A stretch of 64,000 nt of DNA from Saccharibacillus endophyticus (lineage in GTDB: Bacteria > Bacillota > Bacilli > Paenibacillales > Paenibacillaceae), in the NCBI RefSeq assembly GCF_013185185.1, contig NZ_JAAZWE010000002.1:747595-811594 (forward strand), written 5' to 3'. The first letter of the stretch is position 1; each line of letters opens with the position of its first letter. Of this stretch, positions 52,731-62,191 are shown in pieces. The notes beneath the pieces were generated by a model. The model saw only the letters and a program-made list of their open reading frames with translations. It was not told where the DNA came from and did not search any database. The translations under genes and the position numbers were made by a program.

Positions 52731-52759
52731 TTTTTACCGTTTGAATAGGAGCTTGTCAA
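52731..52759 (-). promoter_or_regulatory. Candidate promoter of the carotenoid operon
   Basis: Minus strand TTGACA (52759-52754), 17-bp spacer, TAAAAA (52736-52731). The predicted start would fall almost on the ribosome-binding site, so the transcript leader would be very short; the real promoter may be elsewhere. Confidence 0.35.
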
Positions 52760-52860
52760 CTCTTAATCAGAGGTTTACGTTCAGCTGGGCGTAACCTTAC
52801 ATTTAGTGTTGACAAGGTAACAGTAGCTTGACCAACCTTAATTTAGCTTGGTCAAGCTAA
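52750..52860. promoter_or_regulatory. Four copies of an operator-like motif before the carotenoid operon
   Basis: Copies: AGCTTGTCAACTCTTAA (52750-52766), inverted TTACCTTGTCAACACTAA (52820-52803 on minus), AGCTTGACCAACCTTAA (52825-52841), AGCTTGGTCAAGCTAA (52845-52860). The last is itself an 18-bp palindrome (TTAGCTTG, GT, CAAGCTAA; 52843-52860), and TAGCTTGACCAA/TTGGTCAAGCTA form a perfect inverted repeat. Confidence 0.6.
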
Positions 52861-52861
52861 T

Positions 52862-52882
52862 GGGTCGTGGGTCGTGGGTCGT
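52862..52882. repeat. GGGTCGT tandem repeat
   Basis: Three exact 7-bp units next to the motif cluster. A small microsatellite that could vary in copy number. Confidence 0.8.
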
Positions 52883-52941
52883 TGCTAAAATGTGCTCTCT
52901 AATGCTATTACCCTTTATTTCATTAAAGAGACTCAGATAGC

Positions 52942-52981
52942 AAAAAAAAGCGCCAAACCCTGATGATCAGAGTTTGACGCT
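52942..52981 (-). terminator. Terminator of groES-groEL
   Basis: AGCGCCAAACCCTGAT pairs with ATCAGAGTTTGACGCT with two mismatches; minus-strand tail of eight T. Confidence 0.9.
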
Positions 52982-52997
52982 CGGTATTGGAAATTTA

Positions 52998-54647
<1,650 letters not shown>

Positions 54648-54718
54648 TTATGGATGATGGAGCAACTTGTCTTGCTTGATCCGAGTCTTGCCGAAACGCT
54701 TATGTGTAAGGATGACAC

Positions 54719-55000
54719 TTAAGCCAAGATGGCGTGAATGTCGCTTTCTTTCATAATCAGGTATTCTTTACCTTCGTACTTCACTTCGGTACCGGCATAT
54801 TTGGAGAACAGGACGCGGTCGCCTTCTTGGACTTCGAGCGGAGTGCGCACGCCGTCTTTCAGAATGCCGCTGCCCACGGCGATAACCTTGCCTTCTTGCG
54901 GCTTCTCTTTCGAAGCATCCGGAAGCACGATGCCGAACGAAGTCGTTTCCTCCTGCTGGATCGGTTCTACGAGTACGCGTTCACCCAACGGTTTAATCAT
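54719..55000 (-). CDS. groS: Co-chaperonin GroES
   Basis: A 93-residue protein ([43 protein letters not shown]). The mobile loop [11 protein letters not shown] contacts GroEL. ATG 55000 follows AAGGAGG by 9 nt; a longer frame to 55066 crosses the CIRCE region and is rejected. First gene of the operon. Confidence 0.97.
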   Translation of the reverse strand: MIKPLGERVLVEPIQQEETTSFGIVLPDASKEKPQEGKVIAVGSGILKDGVRTPLEVQEGDRVLFSKYAGTEVKYEGKEYLIMKESDIHAILA

Positions 55001-55052
55001 GAAAAATAGCCTCCTTGAAAGGTTAATTGAGAAAAGCGGTATAGCTTCATTG

Positions 55053-55079
55053 TTAGCACTCGACAACGTATAGTGCTAA
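55053..55079. promoter_or_regulatory. CIRCE operator (HrcA binding)
   Basis: TTAGCACTC, 9 nt, TAGTGCTAA. One base differs from the standard GAGTGCTAA arm. Located between the groES promoter and start. Confidence 0.95.
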
Positions 55080-55091
55080 CAGCCAAGTTTT

Positions 55092-55120
55092 ATATTACTA
55101 GTCTCCGCGCAAAATTTCAA
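55092..55120 (-). promoter_or_regulatory. groES-groEL promoter
   Basis: Minus strand TTGAAA (55120-55115), 17-bp spacer, TAATAT (55097-55092), directly upstream of CIRCE. Confidence 0.8.
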
Positions 55121-55132
55121 GTCCCCCCGCAC

Positions 55133-55164
55133 AAAAAAAGACTCCCTTGAATGCCCAGGGTCGT
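55133..55164 (-). terminator. Terminator after moaB/mogA
   Basis: GACTCCCT pairs with AGGGTCGTC-type sequence with a bulge; minus-strand tail TTTTTTT. Confidence 0.55.
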
Positions 55165-55232
55165 CCTTCTTGTTCGGCGCTTCTTTAAAGACCCCAGCAA
55201 CCTATTCCCCAAGGAATCGGTACTCGAATCTT

Positions 55233-55718
55233 CTACTGCCGATATTGGCCCGTAACCATCAACAGAGCTTCCGGCAGTTGATCCATGATCGCCGCAAAGT
55301 TCTCATGCACGCCTTTCGGCGTTCCCGGCAGGTTCACGATCAGCGAACGTCCGCGAATTCCGCATATGCCGCGGAACAGCATCGCCGCCCGATTTTTTTG
55401 CATGACGCTCATGCGCATGGCCTCAGCCATCCCCGGTACTTCACGCTCGATGACGCGCTTGGTCGCTTCCGGCGTCACGTCGCGGTTAGCCAGCTCCGTG
55501 CCTCCGGTCGTGAGGACCAGATCCGCTTGAAAATAATCGGTCATTTCGATCAATGCAGCCATAATCTCATCCAGTTCGTCGGGTACGATCCGGTATTCGA
55601 TAATCTCCCCGCCCACTTCTTCTTCCACCAGCTCCCGGATCACCTGCGCGCTCGTATCCTCCCGCTCGCCTCGTGCTCCCTTATCGCTGGCCGTCAAGAT
55701 TGCCACTTTCCACAGCAT
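55233..55718 (-). CDS. moaB: MogA/MoaB-family molybdenum cofactor biosynthesis protein
   Basis: A 161-residue protein of the MoCF-binding fold. AILTASDKGARGEREDTSAQVI (residues 6-27), LVLTTGGTELANRDVTPEATKRVIEREVPGM (about 65-95) and IVNLPGTPKGVHENF (about 125) are typical; the TTGGTG-like segment binds molybdopterin. Catalyses adenylylation of molybdopterin, if it behaves as MogA. ATG 55718 follows GAGGTGACCTC. Probably cotranscribed with the upstream 5-FCL gene (106 bp). Confidence 0.88.
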   Translation of the reverse strand: MLWKVAILTASDKGARGEREDTSAQVIRELVEEEVGGEIIEYRIVPDELDEIMAALIEMTDYFQADLVLTTGGTELANRDVTPEATKRVIEREVPGMAEAMRMSVMQKNRAAMLFRGICGIRGRSLIVNLPGTPKGVHENFAAIMDQLPEALLMVTGQYRQ

Positions 55719-55823
55719 GAGGTCACCTCTTCTCATCCATCGCTCTTCTTGCTCCCGGCGTATCACGCAAGGACGCGTTCATCTCTAAATCTATATGGCT
55801 CCGCAAGGCCGATCATCGGATAT

Positions 55824-56444
55824 TCAGGCATTGCCTGTCGTACTCGTCATACCGGCCGGCACGATCAGAAGTTCCAGTCGAAAGTCGTGCGGCTCCATCG
55901 GCACTTCCGCCACGATCTGCTCGTCGAAGGCCAATGCCCAATATGCGGGTGCGGCTCCGGCAACGAGGAAACGCTCGGCCAGACGATCATAGAAGCCGCC
56001 CCCGTAACCGATCCGTCCTCCTTTAAGATCGAAGGCCAGTCCCGGTACGAGCACTGCGTCGAGTTCGCCAAGCCGCTCTTCCGGCCACTCCGGCAATTCC
56101 GCTTTCGGCTCGGGAATGCCCCAACTCCCCGGCACTTCGTCCGCAGCATCGCTCATTTCCAGCAGCCGCATGCGGCGGGTTCCTTTTTCGATCCGCGGCG
56201 CCAGAACGATATCGCCGCGCCGTCGGCACTCGGCCAGCAGCGGACGCACGTCCAGCTCGCTGCGAAAAGACAGATAGCCGAGCACGACCAACGGTTTCCC
56301 TTTGCGTTCGCGCAGCGTATCCAGCCGGCTTGCAGCCAATTCGCACACGGCAGCCGAGTATAACGGACGCAGCGATTGCGGCACTTCCTCCCTGATTCGC
56401 TCCATTCGGCTCCGAAGCTCCGCCTTATCCGCTACAGGTTCGAT
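55824..56444 (-). CDS. 5-formyltetrahydrofolate cyclo-ligase
   Basis: Converts 5-formyl-THF and ATP to 5,10-methenyl-THF. The C-terminal signature is LVPGLAFDLKGGRIGYGGGFYDRLAERF, the substrate region VVLGYLSFRSELDVRPLL, and ends with ELLIVPAG. The conserved N-terminal K-X2-LR segment (DKAELRSRM) lies upstream of the first ATG (56405). The only well-placed signal is GGGAGG 8 nt before an ATC codon at 56444, giving 206 residues from IEPVADKAELRSRMERI. No in-frame ATG, GTG or TTG exists further upstream before a stop. A rare ATC start is the simplest reading; ATG 56405 would lose the motif. Confidence 0.85.
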   Translation of the reverse strand: MEPVADKAELRSRMERIREEVPQSLRPLYSAAVCELAASRLDTLRERKGKPLVVLGYLSFRSELDVRPLLAECRRRGDIVLAPRIEKGTRRMRLLEMSDAADEVPGSWGIPEPKAELPEWPEERLGELDAVLVPGLAFDLKGGRIGYGGGFYDRLAERFLVAGAAPAYWALAFDEQIVAEVPMEPHDFRLELLIVPAGMTSTTGNA

Positions 56445-56587
56445 GCCGCTCGCCTCCCGAATTCTCTTCTGTTCTCTTTTTTGTTCTCACATGCTCAAGT
56501 TTATCATTGTTTTGCGCAAATAACCACCGCTGACGAAGCACTCATAGGCCATAGGTGGCTTTTTCTCGTTAAATGTCCTTCTTCCTT

Positions 56588-56616
56588 TTGGTTTTTCGAC
56601 GCTATTAATGTAAAAT
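56588..56616 (+). promoter_or_regulatory. Promoter of the ABC-F gene
   Basis: TTGGTT (56588-56593), 17-bp spacer, TAAAAT (56611-56616), leading to a short leader with GGAGG 10 nt before the ATG. Confidence 0.5.
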
Positions 56617-56660
56617 AAAAAAATAAAAGACCCGCGAGAAGCGATGGAGGATACGGAATC

Positions 56661-58637
56661 ATGCTACTGCAAGCTACGGGAATCACGAAAAGATATGGCG
56701 TTCAGAGCATCCTGGAAGGCATTACGTTTCAAGTGCTCGAACGCGAACGCATCGGCCTGGTCGGCGTAAACGGCGCAGGCAAATCGACGCTGCTCAAAAT
56801 TTTGGCCGGCGAAATGTCGCACGACGAAGGCCAGATTTTCAAAAACAAAGAAACGACGCTCGGCTACCTGGCCCAAAACAGCGGATTGCAGTCGGATCGA
56901 ACCATCCAGGAAGAAATGCTGGACGTGTTCGCCGACCTGCTCGATGCCGAAAAAGAAATCCGCGAGATGGAACTGGAGATCACCGAAGGTTCCTCCCATT
57001 CCGAGCAGGACAAAGCGTACCAAGATCTGCTCAACCGCTACGCGATGCGCTCCGACTGGTTCCGCGACCGCGGCGGTTACGAGATCGGCACCAAAATCCG
57101 CAGCGTGCTGCACGGGATGGGCTTCGGCGAATTCGATCCGGCCACGATCGTATCGACGCTGAGCGGCGGTCAGCGCACCCGGTTGGCTTTGGCGAAAATG
57201 CTGCTGCAAGGTCCCGACCTGCTCATGCTCGACGAACCGACCAACCATTTGGACATCGAGACGCTGACCTGGCTGGAAGACTATTTGCGCAGTTACGAAG
57301 GCGGCCTGTTGATCGTTTCCCACGACCGCTACTTCCTGGACAAAACGGTCACGGCGATCGTGGAGATCGAACGTCACCGCGCACGCCGTTATACAGGCAA
57401 CTACAGCCGCTATACGGAGGTCAAAGCTGCCGAGTACGAAGCCGATCTCAAGCAGTACGAAAAGCAGCAAGGCGAGATCGCGAAAATGGAAGCGTTCGTC
57501 CAGCAAAATATCGTCCGGGCTTCGACTACCAAGCGTGCGCAGAGCCGGCGCAAAGCGCTGGAAAAAATGGAACGCCTCGACCGTCCGGCCGGCGATCTGA
57601 AGCGGGCCAACTTCTCGTTCCAGGCCGCATACTCTTCAGGCAAAGACGTGCTGCACGTCGATGGCCTGTCCGCTTCCTACGACGGCAAAGACAAACTGTT
57701 CCGCAACGCTTCGTTCGCGCTGAGCCGCGGCGAGACGGTCGCGTTGATCGGCCCGAACGGCGTCGGCAAGTCCACGCTGCTCAAGACGCTGATCGGCAAA
57801 CGCCAACCGGACGAAGGCCGTATCACCTGGGGAGCCAAAATCCAGATCGGCTACTACGACCAGGACCAGGATACGTTGAATCCGCAAAATACGGTATTAG
57901 AAGAACTATGGGGCACTTATCCGCATATGGAAGAAGCCCGTATCCGTACTGTGCTGGGCAGCTTCCTGTTCAGCGGCGAAGACGTATTGAAACGAATCTC
58001 GGCACTCAGCGGCGGGGAAAAAGCACGCGTGCTGCTCTCCAAGCTCATGCTGCTCGAAGCCAATACGCTGGTGCTCGACGAGCCGACCAACCACTTGGAT
58101 TTGTACAGTAAAGAAGTGCTGGAATCGGCGTTAATGGATTTTGACGGCACGCTGCTGTTTATTTCCCACGACCGTTACTTCCTGAACAAAATGGCAGAGC
58201 GCGTGATCGAATTAAGCCCGAACGGCATTGACGCTTATCTGGGCAACTATGACGATTATGTAGAGAAGAAGCAGGAGCTGGAAGAGATTGCGCGCGAAGC
58301 GGCCGTGCTGAGCGGCAATCGACCAAAGCCTTCTACGTTCAGCTCGGCTTCGGCGGCGGCCAACGATGTCGCGCAGGAAGCGAACAATACGCAAGCTTCG
58401 TTCGAGGAAAGCAAACAGGCCAAGCGCGAAGAGCGAAACCGTCAGCGTCGCCTGGAGCAGTTGGAAGTACTGATCGTGGAGCTTGAGAGCGCCATAGCGG
58501 CACTTGAACTGGAGTTGACACTTCCGGAAATTTACGAAGACTACATGGCGATTCAAGAACGTCAGTCGGCGATCGATACCAACAAAACGCAGCTTGCCGC
58601 CGCTTTCGATGAATGGGAAGCCTTAGCGGCAGAATAA
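56661..58637 (+). CDS. ABC-F family ATPase (YdiF-like)
   Basis: A 658-residue soluble twin-ATPase without membrane domain. First domain: GVNGAGKSTLLKIL, LSGGQRTRLALAKMLL, LLMLDEPTNHLDIETL. Linker (P-site tRNA interaction motif region, about 240-310: KQYEKQQGEIAKMEAFVQQNIVRASTTKRAQSRRKALEKMERLDRP). Second domain: GPNGVGKSTLLKTL, LSGGEKARVLLSKLML, LVLDEPTNHLDL. The C-terminal 100 residues form a charged coiled coil. ABC-F proteins act on the ribosome; YdiF is the Bacillus gene at the same place next to tsaD. Antibiotic protection is not implied. Divergent from the folate gene. Confidence 0.93.
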   Translation: MLLQATGITKRYGVQSILEGITFQVLERERIGLVGVNGAGKSTLLKILAGEMSHDEGQIFKNKETTLGYLAQNSGLQSDRTIQEEMLDVFADLLDAEKEIREMELEITEGSSHSEQDKAYQDLLNRYAMRSDWFRDRGGYEIGTKIRSVLHGMGFGEFDPATIVSTLSGGQRTRLALAKMLLQGPDLLMLDEPTNHLDIETLTWLEDYLRSYEGGLLIVSHDRYFLDKTVTAIVEIERHRARRYTGNYSRYTEVKAAEYEADLKQYEKQQGEIAKMEAFVQQNIVRASTTKRAQSRRKALEKMERLDRPAGDLKRANFSFQAAYSSGKDVLHVDGLSASYDGKDKLFRNASFALSRGETVALIGPNGVGKSTLLKTLIGKRQPDEGRITWGAKIQIGYYDQDQDTLNPQNTVLEELWGTYPHMEEARIRTVLGSFLFSGEDVLKRISALSGGEKARVLLSKLMLLEANTLVLDEPTNHLDLYSKEVLESALMDFDGTLLFISHDRYFLNKMAERVIELSPNGIDAYLGNYDDYVEKKQELEEIAREAAVLSGNRPKPSTFSSASAAANDVAQEANNTQASFEESKQAKREERNRQRRLEQLEVLIVELESAIAALELELTLPEIYEDYMAIQERQSAIDTNKTQLAAAFDEWEALAAE

Positions 58638-58671
58638 TTTTTTTGTCAAGAGACTTTTTCGTCTATCCCTG

Positions 58672-58919
58672 TTATCCACCGTCTTATCCACAGAAAACAG
58701 AGTTGACTCGCTAGCTTACCGGCCATTTTGGTCGGTTTTTTTGTTTTCTCGCGGCCTTTTTTAACTCCAAACCAATTTTATCCACTTTTTTATCCACATT
58801 ATCCACAGATTTTAAGTTTGTGATTTGAAAAACATATCCCCTTTTGCAGACAAAATCGAGACGTTATTTGACGGGCATTCGAGGTGCTTTTCCACAAATT
58901 GAAGGGGATATGTGGATAA
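58672..58919. promoter_or_regulatory. DnaA-box cluster between the ABC-F gene and tsaD
   Basis: Perfect TTATCCACA at 58684-58692, 58790-58798 and 58799-58807 (plus) and 58911-58919 (minus). One-mismatch boxes at 58672 (TTATCCACC), 58778 (TTATCCACT) and 58888 (TTTTCCACA). Two perfect boxes abut directly. A 12-bp inverted repeat (ACATATCCCCTT, 58832-58843, with AAGGGGATATGT, 58902-58913) overlaps the minus box. There are no other genes in the 58638-59092 gap. Confidence 0.85.
58718..58742 (+). terminator. Terminator of the ABC-F gene
   Basis: ACCGGCC pairs with GGTCGGT (one G-T pair) around ATTTT, followed by a T-run. It lies among the DnaA boxes. Confidence 0.75.
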
Positions 58920-59016
58920 GTTTATTCAGGGATTGACAAGCGGAGGTAAACTGTGCGTAAAAGTCTTTATCGGATTCAAGATTCTTTTTTACAATTCGCT
59001 GACGGATTTCTTCAAC

Positions 59017-59061
59017 AAAAAAGCATCCCGACAAACGCGAATCGCGTTCGTAAGGATGCTT
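59017..59061 (-). terminator. Terminator of the tsa operon
   Basis: AAGCATCC pairs with GGATGCTT and inside AACGCG pairs with CGCGTT; minus-strand tail TTTTTTG. Located 32 bp after the tsaD stop. Confidence 0.85.
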
Positions 59062-59092
59062 AACGTTGATGCTTCGCATAATGCGTGCCCGG

Positions 59093-60169
59093 TTAAGGCG
59101 CGGCCGCGGCTTCGACCGACCAGCCTTCCAGCGACATGCCCGGCTCTCCCTTGATATACAAATCGCTGACTTCGCCGCGTATCCATTTGATATAAGCCGC
59201 CGCTCCGATCATCGCCGCATTGTCCGTGCAATATTTCATAGGAGGGATCAGCAGCGGGATGCTTTCTGCCGCACAGCGTGCCGTCAAGGCGCTCCGCAAA
59301 CCGCCGTTCGCCGCAACGCCGCCGCACAGCAGCAGCTGCTTCGCGCCGAACTCATGCACGGCACGAATCGCTTTTGCGACCAACACTTCGACTACCGACT
59401 CCTGGAAGCCTCGGGCGATACCGCCTTTGTCGACTTCTTCGCCTTTCATCCGGCTCTGGTTGACCAGATTCAGCACGGCCGACTTCAAGCCGCTCAGACT
59501 GAAATCATAGGAACCTTCTTCCAACCATACGCGCGGCAGCGGTACCGCGGACTCGGAAGCTTGTGCCGCTTTGTCGACATGAGGGCCGCCCGGATACGGG
59601 AACCCCAATGCACGAGCCACTTTATCGTAAGCTTCGCCGACCGCATCATCGCGCGTCTGCCCCATGACTTCAAAGCGTCCTTCGCTCTCCATCCGCACGA
59701 TCTCCGTATGTCCGCCGGAAACGACCAGCGCGATTGCCGGGTATTGCACGTCTTCGATCAGTCGGTTGGCGTAAATATGTCCGGCAATATGATGGGTGCC
59801 GATCAGAGGCTTGTCCAGCGCAAAAGCAAAAGCTTTCGCTGCCATAATGCCGACCAGCAGCGCGCCGACCAGCCCCGGACCTTCGGTCACCGCAATCGCG
59901 TCCAAATCATCCGGCTGAAGACCGGACTCGGCAATCGCTTGTTCCAACAGCAGCGTGATGCACTCGACATGTTGTCTTGACGCGACTTCCGGCACGACTC
60001 CGCCAAAAGCTTTATGCGTTTCGATCTGGCTTGCCACGAGATTGACCAGCACCTCGCGGCCGTTCTTGACGATGGCGACCGAAGTCTCGTCGCAGCTGGT
60101 CTCTACCGCCAGAATATGCACGTCTTTGCCCGGTACGTGCTGTTCTTGTTCAGTTGATGCGTTATTCAT
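59093..60169 (-). CDS. tsaD: tRNA t6A37 threonylcarbamoyltransferase TsaD
   Basis: A 358-residue Kae1/TsaD ATPase. AVETSCDETSVAIV starts the fold, metal-binding histidines are in THHIAGHIYAN (about residue 130), and VSGGHTEIV, GGVAANGGLR and PPMKYCTDNAAMIG are typical. Transfers the threonylcarbamoyl group to A37 of ANN-decoding tRNAs with TsaB and TsaE. ATG 60169 starts 5 nt after the rimI stop. A longer frame to 60232 is not supported. Last gene of the operon. Confidence 0.96.
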   Translation of the reverse strand: MNNASTEQEQHVPGKDVHILAVETSCDETSVAIVKNGREVLVNLVASQIETHKAFGGVVPEVASRQHVECITLLLEQAIAESGLQPDDLDAIAVTEGPGLVGALLVGIMAAKAFAFALDKPLIGTHHIAGHIYANRLIEDVQYPAIALVVSGGHTEIVRMESEGRFEVMGQTRDDAVGEAYDKVARALGFPYPGGPHVDKAAQASESAVPLPRVWLEEGSYDFSLSGLKSAVLNLVNQSRMKGEEVDKGGIARGFQESVVEVLVAKAIRAVHEFGAKQLLLCGGVAANGGLRSALTARCAAESIPLLIPPMKYCTDNAAMIGAAAYIKWIRGEVSDLYIKGEPGMSLEGWSVEAAAAP

Positions 60170-60174
60170 GCCTG

Positions 60175-60702
60175 TTACACGCTTCCTTCCGTATTTCCGG
60201 CCGTTTGCGGATGATCTTGAAAATCGATCCACATGATCACGGCATCCTCGTTGTTGTCGGAATAGTACCCTTTGCGGATTCCGATCTCCCGGAATCCCAT
60301 TTTAGCATATAAATTGCGGGCTATTTCATTGCTCACCCGGACTTCGAGCGTCGCGCGTTCCAGCCCCTGCGCTGCCGCTACGTTGAGCAGCGCACTCAGC
60401 AGCTGTTCGCCCAGCTTGCGTCCGCGATACGCGGTGCGCACCGCAATATTGGTAATATGCGCCTCGTCGACGACCGTCCACATTCCTGCGTAGCCGGCCG
60501 GAACCCCGTCGACTTCCATCATCAGATAACGGGCAAAATGGTTCATGGTCAGCTCGCTGCGGAAGGCTTGCTCCGTCCACGGCAGCGAAAAAGACTCATG
60601 TTCGATAATCATGACATCCTGAATATCTTCGAGCCGCATGGCGCGAAAAGTTACAAACGGCTCGCCCGAAGGCTCTGCCGATTCAGTTTCTCGATGCTGC
60701 AT
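60175..60702 (-). CDS. rimI: Ribosomal protein S18-alanine N-acetyltransferase RimI
   Basis: A 175-residue GNAT protein. VRTAYRGRKLGEQLLSALL (acetyl-CoA motif, about 95-115), YAKMGFREIGIRKGYY and NEDAVIMW are characteristic of RimI. The N-terminal 20 residues are an extra leader (MQHRETESAEPSGEPF). ATG 60702 follows AAAAGGGGG. Sits between tsaB and tsaD as in Bacillus. Confidence 0.93.
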   Translation of the reverse strand: MQHRETESAEPSGEPFVTFRAMRLEDIQDVMIIEHESFSLPWTEQAFRSELTMNHFARYLMMEVDGVPAGYAGMWTVVDEAHITNIAVRTAYRGRKLGEQLLSALLNVAAAQGLERATLEVRVSNEIARNLYAKMGFREIGIRKGYYSDNNEDAVIMWIDFQDHPQTAGNTEGSV

Positions 60703-60730
60703 AAAATGCGGCCCCCTTTTATGGATAAAA

Positions 60731-61546
60731 TTATTGCGGGTTACGAAGCAGATTCGCTTCCGCTTCGGTGACCTGCGTGTAGTTCGGCAGCAGCGAATGC
60801 GCTTCGGCCGTATCGCCTGCGGCAAGCTTGCGTTGTCCGATGCGACCGATCCAACGCGCTTCGGTTACGCAATCCTGCAAGCGTACTTGCTCCGAAGATA
60901 ATCCGGTCAACTCGGCAATCGCAAGTACGGTCTCCGCATGCTTGACCGTCTCTCCGGTAAACAGGATATGATCGGGTCGCTCGGACGGAGCAAGCGCCTT
61001 GAATCGTTCGGCAAGCTTCGCCGTCCACTCGCCGGTAAGCAAAATGGCATCCTCTGCCAGACGATGCAGGGAAAAATCGCTTAATGACGCATCGGAAACC
61101 GATTCTTTTTCTCCCGGTACGTTCGCTTCGAATAACGCGGTATAAGCCTGTCCGCGTCTGGCGTCGACAAGCGGGATGATCCAGGTCCGTCCACGAAGAA
61201 CCGCAGTCTCGAATCCCGAAGCGGCTTGCGCTTCCAGGCTGGATACGGCTGCTACAGGCAGCTTTAACGCCCAAGCCAAGGTTTTCGCCGTCGTTACGGC
61301 AATGCGCACGCCTGTGTAAGATCCCGGTCCCACGCCGACCGCGATTCCGTTCAGCTCGCGTTTGTTTGTCCCCGATTCATGCAGGACACGCTCGATCTCC
61401 GGCAGCAGATTGACCGAATGGTTGCGCTCCGCCAGATTATTGCTTTCGACCAATACGTCGGCCCCGTCCAGCACCGCCACGGCTTGCGCGGCGCTGGACG
61501 TGTCCAACGCGAGAATCCGACCCTGCGGCCGGTTATGCTTTTCCAT
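60731..61546 (-). CDS. tsaB: tRNA t6A biosynthesis protein TsaB
   Basis: A 271-residue ASKHA-fold paralogue of TsaD lacking its metal site. ILALDTSSAAQAVAVLDG, ERNHSVNLLPEIERVL and GVGPGSYTGVRIAVTTAKTLAWAL are the family segments. It dimerises with TsaD. It overlaps the end of tsaE by 14 bp, so coupling is likely. Confidence 0.95.
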   Translation of the reverse strand: MEKHNRPQGRILALDTSSAAQAVAVLDGADVLVESNNLAERNHSVNLLPEIERVLHESGTNKRELNGIAVGVGPGSYTGVRIAVTTAKTLAWALKLPVAAVSSLEAQAASGFETAVLRGRTWIIPLVDARRGQAYTALFEANVPGEKESVSDASLSDFSLHRLAEDAILLTGEWTAKLAERFKALAPSERPDHILFTGETVKHAETVLAIAELTGLSSEQVRLQDCVTEARWIGRIGQRKLAAGDTAEAHSLLPNYTQVTEAEANLLRNPQ

Positions 61547-62096
61547 CTTCTAATTCCCCATCCTTCTTCGATTCTCCTTGCCCTGCGCCTGGTTGAGTCA
61601 TCATTAGTGCTGACTCAGGCAGCGCTGCTATCCACTGCGCATAAGGAGTACCGACGCCTTCGCAATGAATGATTCGGCCTTCGCCTCCCGTATGCTCGAT
61701 GCGCAAGTTCAGGCGTTCTTCCGGCAGCAGACCGGGAATGATCGAGGCCCATTCGACCAGCGATACGCCGCGGCCTTCGAAATACTCGTCCAATCCCAGA
61801 TCTTCTGCTTCATCCTGCGAAATTCGGTAAACATCCATATGATAGAGGGGCAGACGCCCTTCATATTCCTTGATTAACGTAAAAGTAGGACTGTTCACGA
61901 CACCCTTGACTCCCAGCGCGGCGGCAAAACCTTGCGAAAACTTCGTTTTCCCCGCGCCCAGATCGCCGTCGAGCGCAAGGATCGTCCCCGGCTTAGCCAA
62001 GTTCGCAAAATATTCGGCCAGCGCGGCGGTGTCGGCTTCACCGTGCGATACCCACGATTTCGTTACTTTTTCATATGCGTGCACGCTTTCTTCCAC
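61533..62096 (-). CDS. tsaE: tRNA t6A biosynthesis ATPase TsaE
   Basis: A 187-residue P-loop ATPase. Walker A LALDGDLGAGKTKFSQG (about 40-55), SPTFTLIKEYEG and HMDVYRI are diagnostic. Required for turnover of the TsaBD complex. GTG 62096 is the longest start; a GTG five codons later (62081) has AAGGTGG at better spacing. C-terminal 30 residues are an extra charged tail. First gene of tsaE-tsaB-rimI-tsaD. Confidence 0.95.
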   Translation of the reverse strand: MEESVHAYEKVTKSWVSHGEADTAALAEYFANLAKPGTILALDGDLGAGKTKFSQGFAAALGVKGVVNSPTFTLIKEYEGRLPLYHMDVYRISQDEAEDLGLDEYFEGRGVSLVEWASIIPGLLPEERLNLRIEHTGGEGRIIHCEGVGTPYAQWIAALPESALMMTQPGAGQGESKKDGELEDGKA

Positions 62097-62155
62097 CTTC
62101 GCTTCCTGTCCGGTCGACTCATGACGTTCAAGCCGGCCGGTTTGTTGATCTCCTC

Positions 62156-62161
62156 ATTATA
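62156..62161 (-). promoter_or_regulatory. Candidate -10 of the tsa operon
   Basis: Minus-strand TATAAT, 60 bp before tsaE. The -35 region is weak (TTGGGC at 15 bp). Confidence 0.4.
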
Positions 62162-62191
62162 GCGCAAATGACGGATGCCCAACACTCCCCT

